Of a stretch of 50,546 nt of DNA, positions 16,532-24,429 are shown in pieces. A program made the translations under genes and the position numbers. Under the pieces are notes generated by a model. The model was not told the origin of the DNA and searched no databases. It worked only from the letters and a program-made list of their open reading frames with translations. The stretch's first letter is position 1. Each line of letters starts with the position of its first letter. Source of the DNA: an uncultured Blautia sp. (GTDB lineage: Bacteria; Bacillota; Clostridia; Lachnospirales; Lachnospiraceae); NCBI GenBank assembly GCA_900553515.1, contig USDN01000015.1, positions 1 to 50,546 on the forward strand, read 5' to 3'.

Positions 16532-18250
16532 TTATTCCGTATAGGTATTTCCGTTTTCATCTGTCCAGGTTCCATCTCCATTATCGGTATAGCCTACGCC
16601 ATTTTCGTCACGATAAAAATAATCCCCGTTTGTGGTCTCTTTTATATTGACGGTGCCGTTGCTGCCCTGGAGTTCATGCTGCCCCAGCTGGGTTCCGAAA
16701 TAGTAATCTTCGTCCTGCCAGGTATGGTAGGAATTTCCATTGGCATCTGTCCAGGTTCCCTCTCCCTGATAACTGTATTGAGTTCCGTAATCGTCGGAAT
16801 AGGTTCCGTCTCCGTTATCATAAAGGACTCTGGATTCGTCATCGTCCGCACCTGGTGCTACGATTGATGCTACACCGGAAGCATTACTGAATCCACTGGT
16901 GTACGGCACGCCTTCTGGAAGAGTGTCATAATTTGATACAGACCCGTCACTGTCAGAATCACTGTCATAGTCTGTGGCTTCGCTTACCTGTCCACTATTT
17001 TCTATAAGGGATTCAGGAGTTATTTCTGTCTCTGCATTTTCTGCTGCGGCATTCTCTGCCGGGTTCTCTTCAATCGGGGGCGCTGTGGTTTTCTGCATGT
17101 TTACCAGTTGAGAAAACGGCGCATAATCCGGTGCGTTCTTTTCTTCTGAATCTGTATTCTTTTCCAGAGCAGTTTTTTCTGTATTCACTGGTACTGCGGT
17201 TGTCCCGGCAGAAACATTAAATACCAGATTGCCGCCTGCAAGGAGCGCCGTCACAAGAATTCCCGGCAGGATTCCTCTGCGAAGCTTACGCAGGTTCACC
17301 ATATACAGGATTCTGTCCTTGAACACCATTCCACTGTCATTGAGGCTTGCCGTCGCATAGGGAATCTGATTTTCCATGGCTACTGTCCGAAGAAGCAGTT
17401 GTCTGTAAAGCCTGTAATCTTTTTTGTTTACCCGGTTCACAACTGCAGTGTCACATAAATTCTCAATATCTTTATCCGCTTCTTTCAGCATAATAAGAAG
17501 GAACGGATTGAACCAGTATATTGATGCGCAGACTCGAAGAAGCATCTTATACCAGAGATCCCGGTGACAATAATGGGTAAGTTCATGATAAAAAACAAGT
17601 TTCCTTTCCTCTGCTGAATATCCGGTTGCCGGAAGATACAGCTTTGTATGAAAAAGTCCTGCAAGAAGCGGTGTGGTAAGACCTGCATTTCGCCTTAGTT
17701 CCGGCATTTTTCGTACATGCTTCCTCCGACACGCCTCTCTGTACATCTGAATACTCACCGGATCACTGACCTGAATACTCATCCGTTTCAGATTCCTCAT
17801 GGAAAGATAATATGAAAGCAGTTCGCCTGCCAGTTTAAGCACTGCCACGCTCAGCCAGATTACTGTAACAATTACAGCTGTAATTCTTGTCCATTTACCT
17901 GACTCATAGGTGATATATCCTTTTGGTGCTGAGACCCCGGCCTGACTTTTCATATTATTGCTCACAGACGGCACAGATTCTGTCAGCTGCTGACTCTCCC
18001 TGGGTCTGACAGCATGATTCTCTGTCTTCGGCTCCAGATGACTGCTTCTCTGCACTTTAAAATTTACCAGTGACAGAGATGATGGCAGCTGTACTGGAAT
18101 CATAAGACTGATTGTTACAAACAGCCAGGTAAAATATTTCCATCTGGCAGATACTTTACCTTTCGATAAAGCCGCAAACACTTTGACCAGCAAGATTACA
18201 ACTGCTGCAATAATATTCAGTTTCAGAATATGCAGAACAAAAACTTCCAT
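16532..18250 (-). CDS. M56 (BlaR1/MecR1-like) membrane metallopeptidase sensor with NGDG-repeat extracellular tail
   Basis: A 572-residue M56-family sensor. Three hydrophobic segments lie in the first ~145 residues. The zinc protease motif HELTH is at 222-226 in a cytoplasmic loop, and a last membrane segment lies near 325-345. BlaR1 senses beta-lactams with a penicillin-binding domain; here that domain is absent. Instead there is a low-complexity acidic linker and ~100 residues rich in NGDGTWTDENGN-like repeats, related to the tail of the secreted protein at 18802-19701. The gene is 6 bases after blaI-like 18257-18646 and has an AGGAGG site. By family logic, the protease destroys the BlaI repressor when the outer domain senses its signal. 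Confidence 0.88.
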   Translation of the reverse strand: MEVFVLHILKLNIIAAVVILLVKVFAALSKGKVSARWKYFTWLFVTISLMIPVQLPSSLSLVNFKVQRSSHLEPKTENHAVRPRESQQLTESVPSVSNNMKSQAGVSAPKGYITYESGKWTRITAVIVTVIWLSVAVLKLAGELLSYYLSMRNLKRMSIQVSDPVSIQMYREACRRKHVRKMPELRRNAGLTTPLLAGLFHTKLYLPATGYSAEERKLVFYHELTHYCHRDLWYKMLLRVCASIYWFNPFLLIMLKEADKDIENLCDTAVVNRVNKKDYRLYRQLLLRTVAMENQIPYATASLNDSGMVFKDRILYMVNLRKLRRGILPGILVTALLAGGNLVFNVSAGTTAVPVNTEKTALEKNTDSEEKNAPDYAPFSQLVNMQKTTAPPIEENPAENAAAENAETEITPESLIENSGQVSEATDYDSDSDSDGSVSNYDTLPEGVPYTSGFSNASGVASIVAPGADDDESRVLYDNGDGTYSDDYGTQYSYQGEGTWTDANGNSYHTWQDEDYYFGTQLGQHELQGSNGTVNIKETTNGDYFYRDENGVGYTDNGDGTWTDENGNTYTE

Positions 18251-18256
18251 AATTAG

Positions 18257-18646
18257 TTATTCCTCCTTGTCCTCCAGTTCCCTGAGAAAATTACTGAGAT
18301 CCTGGATTTCTTCTGAACTGATCTTTTTTCCATGATATAGTGTTGTTACAAATTTTTTCAGTGAATTTCCATAAAGTTTTTCAAGAAGACTCTGACTTTC
18401 ATGGGTCTGATAATCCGACTGCGAAACCAGTGGTGTATATAGATTCATTTTTCCCTGCTTCGTTACTTCCACGAAATTTTTACTTTCCAGTCTGGTCAGT
18501 AATGACAGGATTGTTGTGGACGCAAGTTTTTTCTTCCTGTTGATAACTTTTTCAATCTCCGGTCTGGTCATGGGAGGAGTGCCATTCCAAAGAACAAGCA
18601 TAATATCCAGTTCTGATTCGGGTAGTCTCTGATATGTTTTTTTCAC
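18257..18646 (-). CDS. BlaI/MecI/CopY family transcriptional repressor
   Basis: A 129-residue winged-helix repressor. LPESELDIMLVLWNGTPPMTRPEIE opens the DNA-binding domain, and TTILSLLTRLESKNFVEV is the recognition/wing region, as in BlaI and MecI. The C-terminal half forms the dimer and carries the site cleaved by the partner sensor in known systems. The start is a GTG with GGAGG about 11 bases upstream. The protein probably binds the TACAnnTGTA-type dyads at 19726-19802. It shares an operon with the M56 sensor. Confidence 0.9.
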   Translation of the reverse strand: MKKTYQRLPESELDIMLVLWNGTPPMTRPEIEKVINRKKKLASTTILSLLTRLESKNFVEVTKQGKMNLYTPLVSQSDYQTHESQSLLEKLYGNSLKKFVTTLYHGKKISSEEIQDLSNFLRELEDKEE

Positions 18647-18747
18647 CTTTTTTCAGCCCTCCTGTTACATATTCTCTATAAATCCAGTATTCGTTGTACT
18701 GGGAATAATTTTCTGATAATTTTATTTTACCATGATTTACGGAAATA

Positions 18748-18784
18748 ACAAGGACTTCTGCATATTTTACAGAAGCCCTTTGTT
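18748..18784 (-). terminator. Terminator of the secreted NGDG protein gene
   Basis: On the minus strand ACAAAGGGCTTCTG and CAGAAGTCCTTGT form a stem of about 12 pairs with one mismatch, at 18748-18760 and 18770-18783, followed by a short T-containing run. It separates the secreted protein gene from the blaI-like gene. Confidence 0.7.
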
Positions 18785-18801
18785 TCAGCTGCTGACCGCT
18801 G

Positions 18802-19701
18802 TCAGTCTATCTCCGTATAACTGCTACCGTTTTCATCGTACCATGTCCCGTCTCCATTGTTGGTAAATCCGGTGCCGTTTTCATCGGCGAAATAGTAATC
18901 GCCATTTGTAGTCTGAGTAACCGTTACAGTATTGCCCTCCACATCCTGAAGATGGTGCTGTTCCAGCGGATATCCCATATGATGTGTATCATCATTCAGA
19001 GCTGAATACGTATTTCCATTTTCGTCTGTATAGGTTTCATCCCCGTTATCGGTATATGTCATTCCATCATCACCACGATATTCATAAGAGTTGTCTTCGT
19101 AAAGAATATATTTGACTGTAATTGTATTTCCGTTACTGTCAGCTAATACCATAGGCGCAGTAGAAATAATAGCCAGATCATCACTGTTATCTTCGGAATT
19201 TGAAGAATTATTTTCTTCTGTATCGGAAGAATTTGAATCTTCTCCGGATTGCTGAACGGAAGTATCAGTTTCTGCCTTATCAGAATCTCCGGCTGCATTT
19301 TCCTCTGCCTGTCTGGTAAAAGACGGGTTTCCAGGATAGGAGATATATTCTATAAATTTCCTCACATCACCTATATCAGCTGCGTCTTTTGCATATCCTA
19401 CTGCCATATACAGGCTGTTTCCTTCTGAATATATTGTCTGGTAGCAGGCCTCATAAGTGTCGTTGCATTTGGCAATTCCTGTTTTGACATCCTCCAGCGA
19501 ATATTTATAAATATTTACATAATCACTTCCATTGGTATAGCTGGCATAAGTACCTTCCGTATCTGCATTTTCCCAGGCAGAACCAGCTGGAGGCTGCGTA
19601 TAAAAATCATTATTTCCAGCTGCCATAACAGTTCCTGCTGAAAAAATCCCAAGTGTTGCTGCAGTCATAAGTGTCATAAACTTTGTTGTTCTTTTCTTCA
19701 T
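18802..19701 (-). CDS. Secreted NGDG-repeat protein, probable target of the BlaI/M56 pair
   Basis: A 299-residue exported protein. MKKRTTKFMTLMTAATLGIF starts a Sec signal peptide with an AxA-type cleavage site (VMAAG). The ATG at 19701 has a GGGAGA site; an upstream frame reaching 19779 would run through the operators and is not used. The middle is a serine/aspartate/glutamate-rich linker. The C-terminal ~100 residues contain DNGDETYTDENGN and NNGDGTWYDENGS, matching the tail of the M56 sensor module for module, including a shared QTTNGDYYF/ETTNGDYFY segment. No enzyme motif is seen, so it is not a beta-lactamase. It is likely an envelope or matrix protein; function unknown. Confidence 0.8.
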   Translation of the reverse strand: MKKRTTKFMTLMTAATLGIFSAGTVMAAGNNDFYTQPPAGSAWENADTEGTYASYTNGSDYVNIYKYSLEDVKTGIAKCNDTYEACYQTIYSEGNSLYMAVGYAKDAADIGDVRKFIEYISYPGNPSFTRQAEENAAGDSDKAETDTSVQQSGEDSNSSDTEENNSSNSEDNSDDLAIISTAPMVLADSNGNTITVKYILYEDNSYEYRGDDGMTYTDNGDETYTDENGNTYSALNDDTHHMGYPLEQHHLQDVEGNTVTVTQTTNGDYYFADENGTGFTNNGDGTWYDENGSSYTEID

Positions 19702-19725
19702 AGTGGATTCTCCCTGAATTTTATT

Positions 19726-19802
19726 TTCTACATCTGTAGAAGTTAATTTTATTCTACATCTGTAGAAGATAAAAGTCAACCATTATTTCTACATTTGTAG
19801 AA
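19726..19802. promoter_or_regulatory. Three BlaI/MecI-like operator dyads
   Basis: TTCTACATCTGTAGAA occurs at 19726-19741 and again at 19752-19767, and TTCTACATTTGTAGAA at 19787-19802. Each contains the TACAnnTGTA core of BlaI/MecI operators. They lie directly before the start of the secreted protein gene. Centre-to-centre distances are 26 and 35 bases. Confidence 0.8.
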
Positions 19803-19814
19803 ATAATGGTTGAC
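19775..19814. repeat. 40-bp near-perfect palindrome containing the third operator
   Basis: GTCAACCATTATTTCTACAT and TTGTAGAAATAATGGTTGAC are inverted copies with a single mismatch at the centre. The distal operator dyad is nested in the middle. On the minus strand it is followed by TTTTATCTTC, so it could also act as terminator for the CLC gene that ends at 19879. Confidence 0.8.
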
Positions 19815-19878
19815 TAAACATTGACCAATGCCATGAGAAACGCAGCTAAAATATCCGAAGACACAGCAATACCGCAAT

Positions 19879-21171
19879 TTACTTTGTCTGGCGATTGATA
19901 TATTTCGCCTTATATTTTGAGTATACGATGGTCTGATTCTTGTATAATCCATAATAGCCGGATACGGCATAGCTGACAACCACGGCAATAAGATAGAAAG
20001 ATACGCCCTCAAATCCAAACAGCTCAAAGGCAATAAGGATGGAGGTAATGGGGCAGTTAGTCACACCGCAGAACAGGGCGGCCATTCCGGAAGCGGCACA
20101 GAGAGACGGGGAAAGTCCCACAAGCTGCCCCATGACACAGCCGAAGGTGGCGCCGATACAGAAGGAGGGAACGATCTCGCCGCCCCGGAAGCCTGCTTTC
20201 ATGGTAATGGCTGTAAGAAGCAGCTTCCAGAGGAAATCCGAAGGACGTGCCTGTCCTTCTTCTACAGCTAACTGGATCAGTTCATTTCCCGCGCCCATGA
20301 AATCCTTTGTCTGAAGAAGAACGGTGATCAGGATCAGAGCGGCAGAGGCGGCAAGGATCCTGAAATAAGGATTTTTCAGAAAACGCTTATAAAAATCTCC
20401 TATGCCTTTCAGGGTTACACAGAACAGAATACTGACAAGTCCGCAGCCCACAGCCACAAGAAGCATTTTTAAGCCGGTAAAAGCGGTCAGCTCCGGGATA
20501 CCATATACATGGAAGCTTTCCGGGTGTATGCCGATGCCGGCGGCAAATTTAGCTGCAATCAGAGAGGAAATCACACATGGAAGCAGGGCGGCATAGTACA
20601 TGATCCCTACGCTGACGACCTCCAGAGAAAAAACGGCGGCAGCCATGGGAGTTCCGAAAACAGCAGAAAAAGCGGCGCTCATGCCGCACATAATAATCAC
20701 ATGCTGATCCTCTTCGTCCAGATGAAACCAGGAACCAAGCTGATTTCCGATACTGCCCCCAAGCTGAATGGCGGCTCCCTCACGTCCTGCAGAGCCTCCT
20801 GTCAGGTGAGTCAGAAGTGTGGAGACAAAAATCATAGGGGCAGAACGGAGACGGATATTATCCTGGGAACGAATGGCAGAAAGAACCTGATTGGTGCCGC
20901 CGTCGTCTTTTCCGAATTTCTGGTAAAGGAATACAATGCATAAGCCTGCAATGGGAAGCAGAAGAAAGACCTGGAGGTTTTCCATGCGGAACCCGGTGAC
21001 TGCTTTCAGTGCATGAGCAAAAATACTGCTTACCGCGCCTACGACCAGCCCGGTGATAACAGCCAGCGTCAGCCACTTAAGAAGATGCGCCGTGTACTTC
21101 CATATCTGGTTCCAATAGAAAAGGATCCGTTCCAGTCCTTTTTTATCCTGTATGTTCTGTTGAGTATCCAT
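19879..21171 (-). CDS. CLC-family ion channel/antiporter (possibly the fluoride-exporting branch)
   Basis: A 430-residue membrane protein of the CLC family with about ten to twelve helices. The filter motif appears as LTGGSAGREGAAIQLG, and a second motif as MKAGFRGGEIVPSFCIGA. The GGSAGREG form (instead of the GSGIP/GREGP form of chloride CLCs) resembles what I remember of the fluoride/proton antiporters (CLC-F), so fluoride export is possible. No fluoride riboswitch is recognisable upstream. No CBS domains are present. It lies downstream of the copper genes, separated by a hairpin, and is probably its own unit or fed by read-through. Confidence 0.85.
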   Translation of the reverse strand: MDTQQNIQDKKGLERILFYWNQIWKYTAHLLKWLTLAVITGLVVGAVSSIFAHALKAVTGFRMENLQVFLLLPIAGLCIVFLYQKFGKDDGGTNQVLSAIRSQDNIRLRSAPMIFVSTLLTHLTGGSAGREGAAIQLGGSIGNQLGSWFHLDEEDQHVIIMCGMSAAFSAVFGTPMAAAVFSLEVVSVGIMYYAALLPCVISSLIAAKFAAGIGIHPESFHVYGIPELTAFTGLKMLLVAVGCGLVSILFCVTLKGIGDFYKRFLKNPYFRILAASAALILITVLLQTKDFMGAGNELIQLAVEEGQARPSDFLWKLLLTAITMKAGFRGGEIVPSFCIGATFGCVMGQLVGLSPSLCAASGMAALFCGVTNCPITSILIAFELFGFEGVSFYLIAVVVSYAVSGYYGLYKNQTIVYSKYKAKYINRQTK

Positions 21172-21203
21172 GATTTCTCCCCCTTATGTGTCAGGATAAA
21201 GTC

Positions 21204-21238
21204 CGGCGGTCGGGAACGATTTTCTGTCCCGGCCGCCG
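21204..21238 (-). terminator. GC-rich hairpin after copA
   Basis: CGGCGGTCGGGA (21204-21215) pairs with TCCCGGCCGCCG (21227-21238) with one G-T pair and an 11-base loop. On the minus strand the following T-run is weak (GACTTTATCC), so termination may be partial. Confidence 0.6.
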
Positions 21239-21246
21239 TTTCTGAC

Positions 21247-21465
21247 TTATTCCTGTGTAATTCCGGTTACTTCATATCCTGCGTTTTTGATAACTTCGCG
21301 GATCTTATCCTCGTCCACACGCTCCGGCGCTGTAAAGACAGTCGTCTTTTTTTCGTGGGAGGAAACCACATCCTCCGCCTGAAAAGCGGCTTTGACAGCT
21401 TCGTTTACATGAGCCTCACAGTGCGGGCACATCATACCTTCTACATTTACAGTGATCTTTACCAT
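21247..21465 (-). CDS. copZ: CopZ-like copper chaperone from an internal start inside copA
   Basis: An ATG at 21465, in frame with copA, follows a strong AAAAGGAGA site 8 bases upstream. The 72-residue product starts MVKITVNVEGMMCPHCEAHV and has the length and fold pattern of free CopZ, with the CxxC copper site. The upstream linker is rich in N, K and E, as if a former intergenic region had become coding. I infer that both the fused protein and a free chaperone are made from the same message; only the signal for it is visible, not the product. Confidence 0.55.
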   Translation of the reverse strand: MVKITVNVEGMMCPHCEAHVNEAVKAAFQAEDVVSSHEKKTTVFTAPERVDEDKIREVIKNAGYEVTGITQE

Positions 21466-23808
21466 AGTCTGATTCTCCTTTTCATTCTTATTTTCATTAT
21501 AAGGGTTTTCTGTGTCAATGGAAACCATTTGTTTGATTTTTTTGTCTTTTGAGGCATCATGGATCTTAAAAAGATTAAGACGCAGGGCATTTGTTACCAC
21601 GCAGAAGCTGGAAAGGCTCATTGCCGCAGCCCCGAACATAGGATTCAGCGTCCAGCCGAAAATGGGGATCCACACACCTGCGGCAAGGGGGATACCGATG
21701 ATGTTGTAGAAAAATGCCCAGAAAAGATTTTCGTGGATATTGCGCAGGGTAGCACGGCTTAAACGGATGGCGGCAGGAACATCGCTGAGCCGGCTTTTCA
21801 TCAGAACCACATCTGCCGCGTCTATGGCAATGTCTGTTCCGGCGCCGATGGCAATGCCGATATCTGCTCTGGTAAGAGCCGGCGCATCATTGATCCCGTC
21901 TCCGACCATGGCAACCTTGCCTTTTTCTTTGAGGGAGCGGATCACACTTTCCTTTCCGTCCGGAAGGACTCCGGCGATCACCTGATCCACGCCTGCCTGC
22001 CTGCCGATGGCGTTGGCGGTTTTCTCATTATCGCCGGTAAGCATCACAACCCGGATGCCCATATTCTGGAGCTCCTTTACTGCCCGGGGACTGTCTTCCT
22101 TAATCACATCCGCAACAGCAATGATACCTGCCAGCTGATTTTCTCTGGCAAAGAGAAGGGGCGTTTTGCCCTGCTCTGCCAGGTTCTCGGCTTTTTTGCG
22201 AAGAGAGGCGGGAACCGTTACCCGGCTGCTGATAAATTTCATATTTCCTCCGATAAGTGTTTCTCCGTTTACTTTCCCGGAAAGCCCATTGCCCGGAAGC
22301 GCCTGGAAATCTTCTGCGTCAGTGGCAGTAAGAGACAGGGCTTCTGCTTTTTTCAGAACAGCTCTGGCAAGAGGATGCTCGCTTTTTTTCTCAAGGGAAA
22401 GAGCAAGGGTGAGAAGCTCTTTTTCCGTAAATCCTTCAGCTGGAAGGATATCGGTCACTTCCGGCTGACCGCTGGTGATCGTGCCTGTTTTATCAAGGGC
22501 AACGATCTGAACTCTGCCTGTTTCTTCCAGAGAAACGGCGGTTTTAAACAGGATCCCATGTTTGGCGCCCATTCCGTTGCCAACCATGATGGCTACCGGG
22601 GTGGCAAGCCCAAGGGCGCAGGGACAGCTGATTACCAGAACAGAGATTCCTCTTGCAAGGGCATAGCCGAAGGTCTGTCCGGCAATCAGCCATACAAGGG
22701 TGGTAATCACGGCGATGGCGATCACAGCCGGAACAAAGATTCCGGAAACTTTATCGGCGATCTTTGCGATGGGAGCCTTGGTAGCGGCTGCGTCGCTGAC
22801 CATTTTTATGATCTGGGAAAGGGTGGTATCCTCTCCTACATGAGTGGCTTCACAGCGGATGAAGCCGGACTGATTTACTGTAGCTGCGGAAACCGTATCT
22901 CCGGCAGCCTTGTCAACGGGGATGCTTTCTCCTGTAAGAGCGGATTCATTTACCGCGCTGGAGCCTTCCAGAACAATCCCGTCTACCGGGATGTTTTCTC
23001 CGGGGCGGACAACGAAGATATCTCCTTTTCTTACCTGCTCAATGGGAACCGTGGTTTCCTGCCCGCTGCGGATTACCACGGCTGTTTTCGGCGCCAGCTT
23101 CATGAGACTTTTCAGGGCGTCGGTGGTTTTTCCCTTGGAACGGGCTTCCAGCATTTTTCCTACAGTAATAAGAGTCAGGATCATGGCGGCGGACTCAAAA
23201 TAAAAGTCCATCATATAATCCATGACAGCGTCCATGTTGCCGTCCACCTGAGCCCTTGTCATGGCAAACAGCACATACACGCTCCATACAAAGGACGCCA
23301 TGGAGCCAAGGGCTACCAGGGTATCCATGTTGGGGGCTTTGTGCCAGAGGCTCTTAAAACCGCTGATAAAAAACTTCTGGTTGATGACCATGACAATACC
23401 TGCCAGAAGCAGCTGGAGAAGCCCCATGGCAATGTGATTATCCTCAAACCAGGCGGGAATCGGCCATCCCCACATCATATGTCCCATGGAAAAGTACATC
23501 AGTACCAGCAGAAAGCCAACAGATGCGATCAGACGTTTCTTAAGCACAGGTGTTTCGTGGTCGGCCAGGGCTTCCGCAGCTTCGGAAGGGGATACCTTCT
23601 GACCGGCAGAGCCTTTTACAGAAGCGCCGTAGCCTGCTTCCTCCACTGCAGCGATGATATCTGCCTCAGAAGCAGTTCCTTCCACACCCATGGAGTTAGT
23701 GAGAAGGCTTACGGAGCAGGAAGTGACTCCCGGCACATGAGAGACTGCTTTTTCTACCCGGGAGCTGCAGGCTGCACAACTCATTCCGGTTACATCATAT
23801 TGTTCCAT
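21247..23808 (-). CDS. copA: Copper-translocating P1B-type ATPase with fused C-terminal CopZ domain
   Basis: An 853-residue Cu+-exporting ATPase. The N-terminal metal-binding domain has GMSCAACS (C11/C14). The membrane copper motif is SCPCALGLATP (C395-P-C397) and the phosphorylated aspartate is D439 in DKTGT; the MVGDGINDAPAL hinge is present. After the last helices a hydrophilic linker (FKIHDASKDKKIKQ onwards) leads into a second heavy-metal domain, GMMCPHCEAH, which looks like a complete CopZ chaperone of 72 residues. It is preceded by csoR at 23 bases and a strong GGAGG site, and is presumably released from CsoR repression by copper. Most CopA proteins carry all metal-binding domains at the N terminus, so the tail is unusual. 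Confidence 0.93.
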   Translation of the reverse strand: MEQYDVTGMSCAACSSRVEKAVSHVPGVTSCSVSLLTNSMGVEGTASEADIIAAVEEAGYGASVKGSAGQKVSPSEAAEALADHETPVLKKRLIASVGFLLVLMYFSMGHMMWGWPIPAWFEDNHIAMGLLQLLLAGIVMVINQKFFISGFKSLWHKAPNMDTLVALGSMASFVWSVYVLFAMTRAQVDGNMDAVMDYMMDFYFESAAMILTLITVGKMLEARSKGKTTDALKSLMKLAPKTAVVIRSGQETTVPIEQVRKGDIFVVRPGENIPVDGIVLEGSSAVNESALTGESIPVDKAAGDTVSAATVNQSGFIRCEATHVGEDTTLSQIIKMVSDAAATKAPIAKIADKVSGIFVPAVIAIAVITTLVWLIAGQTFGYALARGISVLVISCPCALGLATPVAIMVGNGMGAKHGILFKTAVSLEETGRVQIVALDKTGTITSGQPEVTDILPAEGFTEKELLTLALSLEKKSEHPLARAVLKKAEALSLTATDAEDFQALPGNGLSGKVNGETLIGGNMKFISSRVTVPASLRKKAENLAEQGKTPLLFARENQLAGIIAVADVIKEDSPRAVKELQNMGIRVVMLTGDNEKTANAIGRQAGVDQVIAGVLPDGKESVIRSLKEKGKVAMVGDGINDAPALTRADIGIAIGAGTDIAIDAADVVLMKSRLSDVPAAIRLSRATLRNIHENLFWAFFYNIIGIPLAAGVWIPIFGWTLNPMFGAAAMSLSSFCVVTNALRLNLFKIHDASKDKKIKQMVSIDTENPYNENKNEKENQTMVKITVNVEGMMCPHCEAHVNEAVKAAFQAEDVVSSHEKKTTVFTAPERVDEDKIREVIKNAGYEVTGITQE

Positions 23809-23831
23809 TCAGATTCCTCCTTTTCGGATTT

Positions 23832-24137
23832 TTATTTCATCAGCTTCTGCAGAGTTGTCATCAGTTCGTCAACGGTCTCGTCCTTTCCTTCCCGGATATC
23901 CCGGGCTACACAGGTATGGATATGTGCGGAAAGCAGCTCTCTGTTAAAAGCATTTATGGCTGCGTTTACGGCAGCGGACTGGATCAGGATATCGTTGCAG
24001 TAGGTATCGTTTTCTACCATTTTTATGATTCCCCGCACCTGTCCTTCAATACGCTTCATCCGGTTGATAAGCTTTTTCTTCTCTTCCGGAGAACGGTGGG
24101 TGGATCTGGTGCAGCAGCATGTGGTCTGGTCTGACAT
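23832..24137 (-). CDS. csoR: CsoR copper-sensing transcriptional repressor
   Basis: A 101-residue all-helical repressor of the CsoR/RcnR family. The Cu(I) ligands are C47, H72 and C76, with exactly the 25- and 29-residue spacing of M. tuberculosis CsoR (C36, H61, C65). EEKKKLINRMKRIEGQVRGI is the conserved DNA-binding helix. An extra CCC cluster lies near the N terminus. It starts the csoR-copA operon and should release the two operators at 24163-24215 on binding copper. Confidence 0.93.
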   Translation of the reverse strand: MSDQTTCCCTRSTHRSPEEKKKLINRMKRIEGQVRGIIKMVENDTYCNDILIQSAAVNAAINAFNRELLSAHIHTCVARDIREGKDETVDELMTTLQKLMK

Positions 24138-24162
24138 ATGAGTTGCCTCCTTTTATTGAAAT

Positions 24163-24215
24163 ATACCCTATAGGGGTATGTGTTTATGTGAATAATATAT
24201 ACCCCTACAGGGTAT
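24163..24215. promoter_or_regulatory. Two CsoR operators
   Basis: ATACCCTATAGGGGTAT (24163-24179) and ATACCCCTACAGGGTAT (24199-24215) are G-tract dyads of the CsoR type. They are near mirror images of each other, 36 bases centre to centre, upstream of csoR. Confidence 0.85.
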
Positions 24216-24429
24216 TTGTCAAGAGGGAAAGACATATATATAGTATATAAGCCTTATAGTTACTGTGAAGGTCGTGAACAGTAATGCCTTATAACACAGC
24301 TGAATAGCTTTATACAGAGTAGATATGGAAAAACAGAACATAAGTTTGCTATCATAATTCATGTAAAACAGAACCGGAACTGAGTTACAGGCAATAAAAA
24401 ATATAGTTTTGACAAAGGAGAACAAACTT

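Noticed and set aside
14974..16581. 535-codon open frame opposite pyruvate kinase.
   Set aside because: Antisense shadow of a highly conserved gene; composition rich in C, H and I and no start signal.
19726..19814. The three short dyads considered as a CRISPR-like repeat array.
   Set aside because: Only three units, spacers of 10 and 19 bases, no cas genes, and each unit is itself a palindrome of the BlaI operator type.
22375..24003. Very long open frame (542 codons) on the plus strand opposite copA and csoR.
   Set aside because: It is the antisense of two certain genes on the minus strand, with repetitive G/S/H composition caused by their codon use and no ribosome binding site.
24409..24429. 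TTG start of the rhs gene seven codons upstream of the chosen ATG.
   Set aside because: It overlaps the AAAGGAG ribosome binding site that serves the ATG at 24430.
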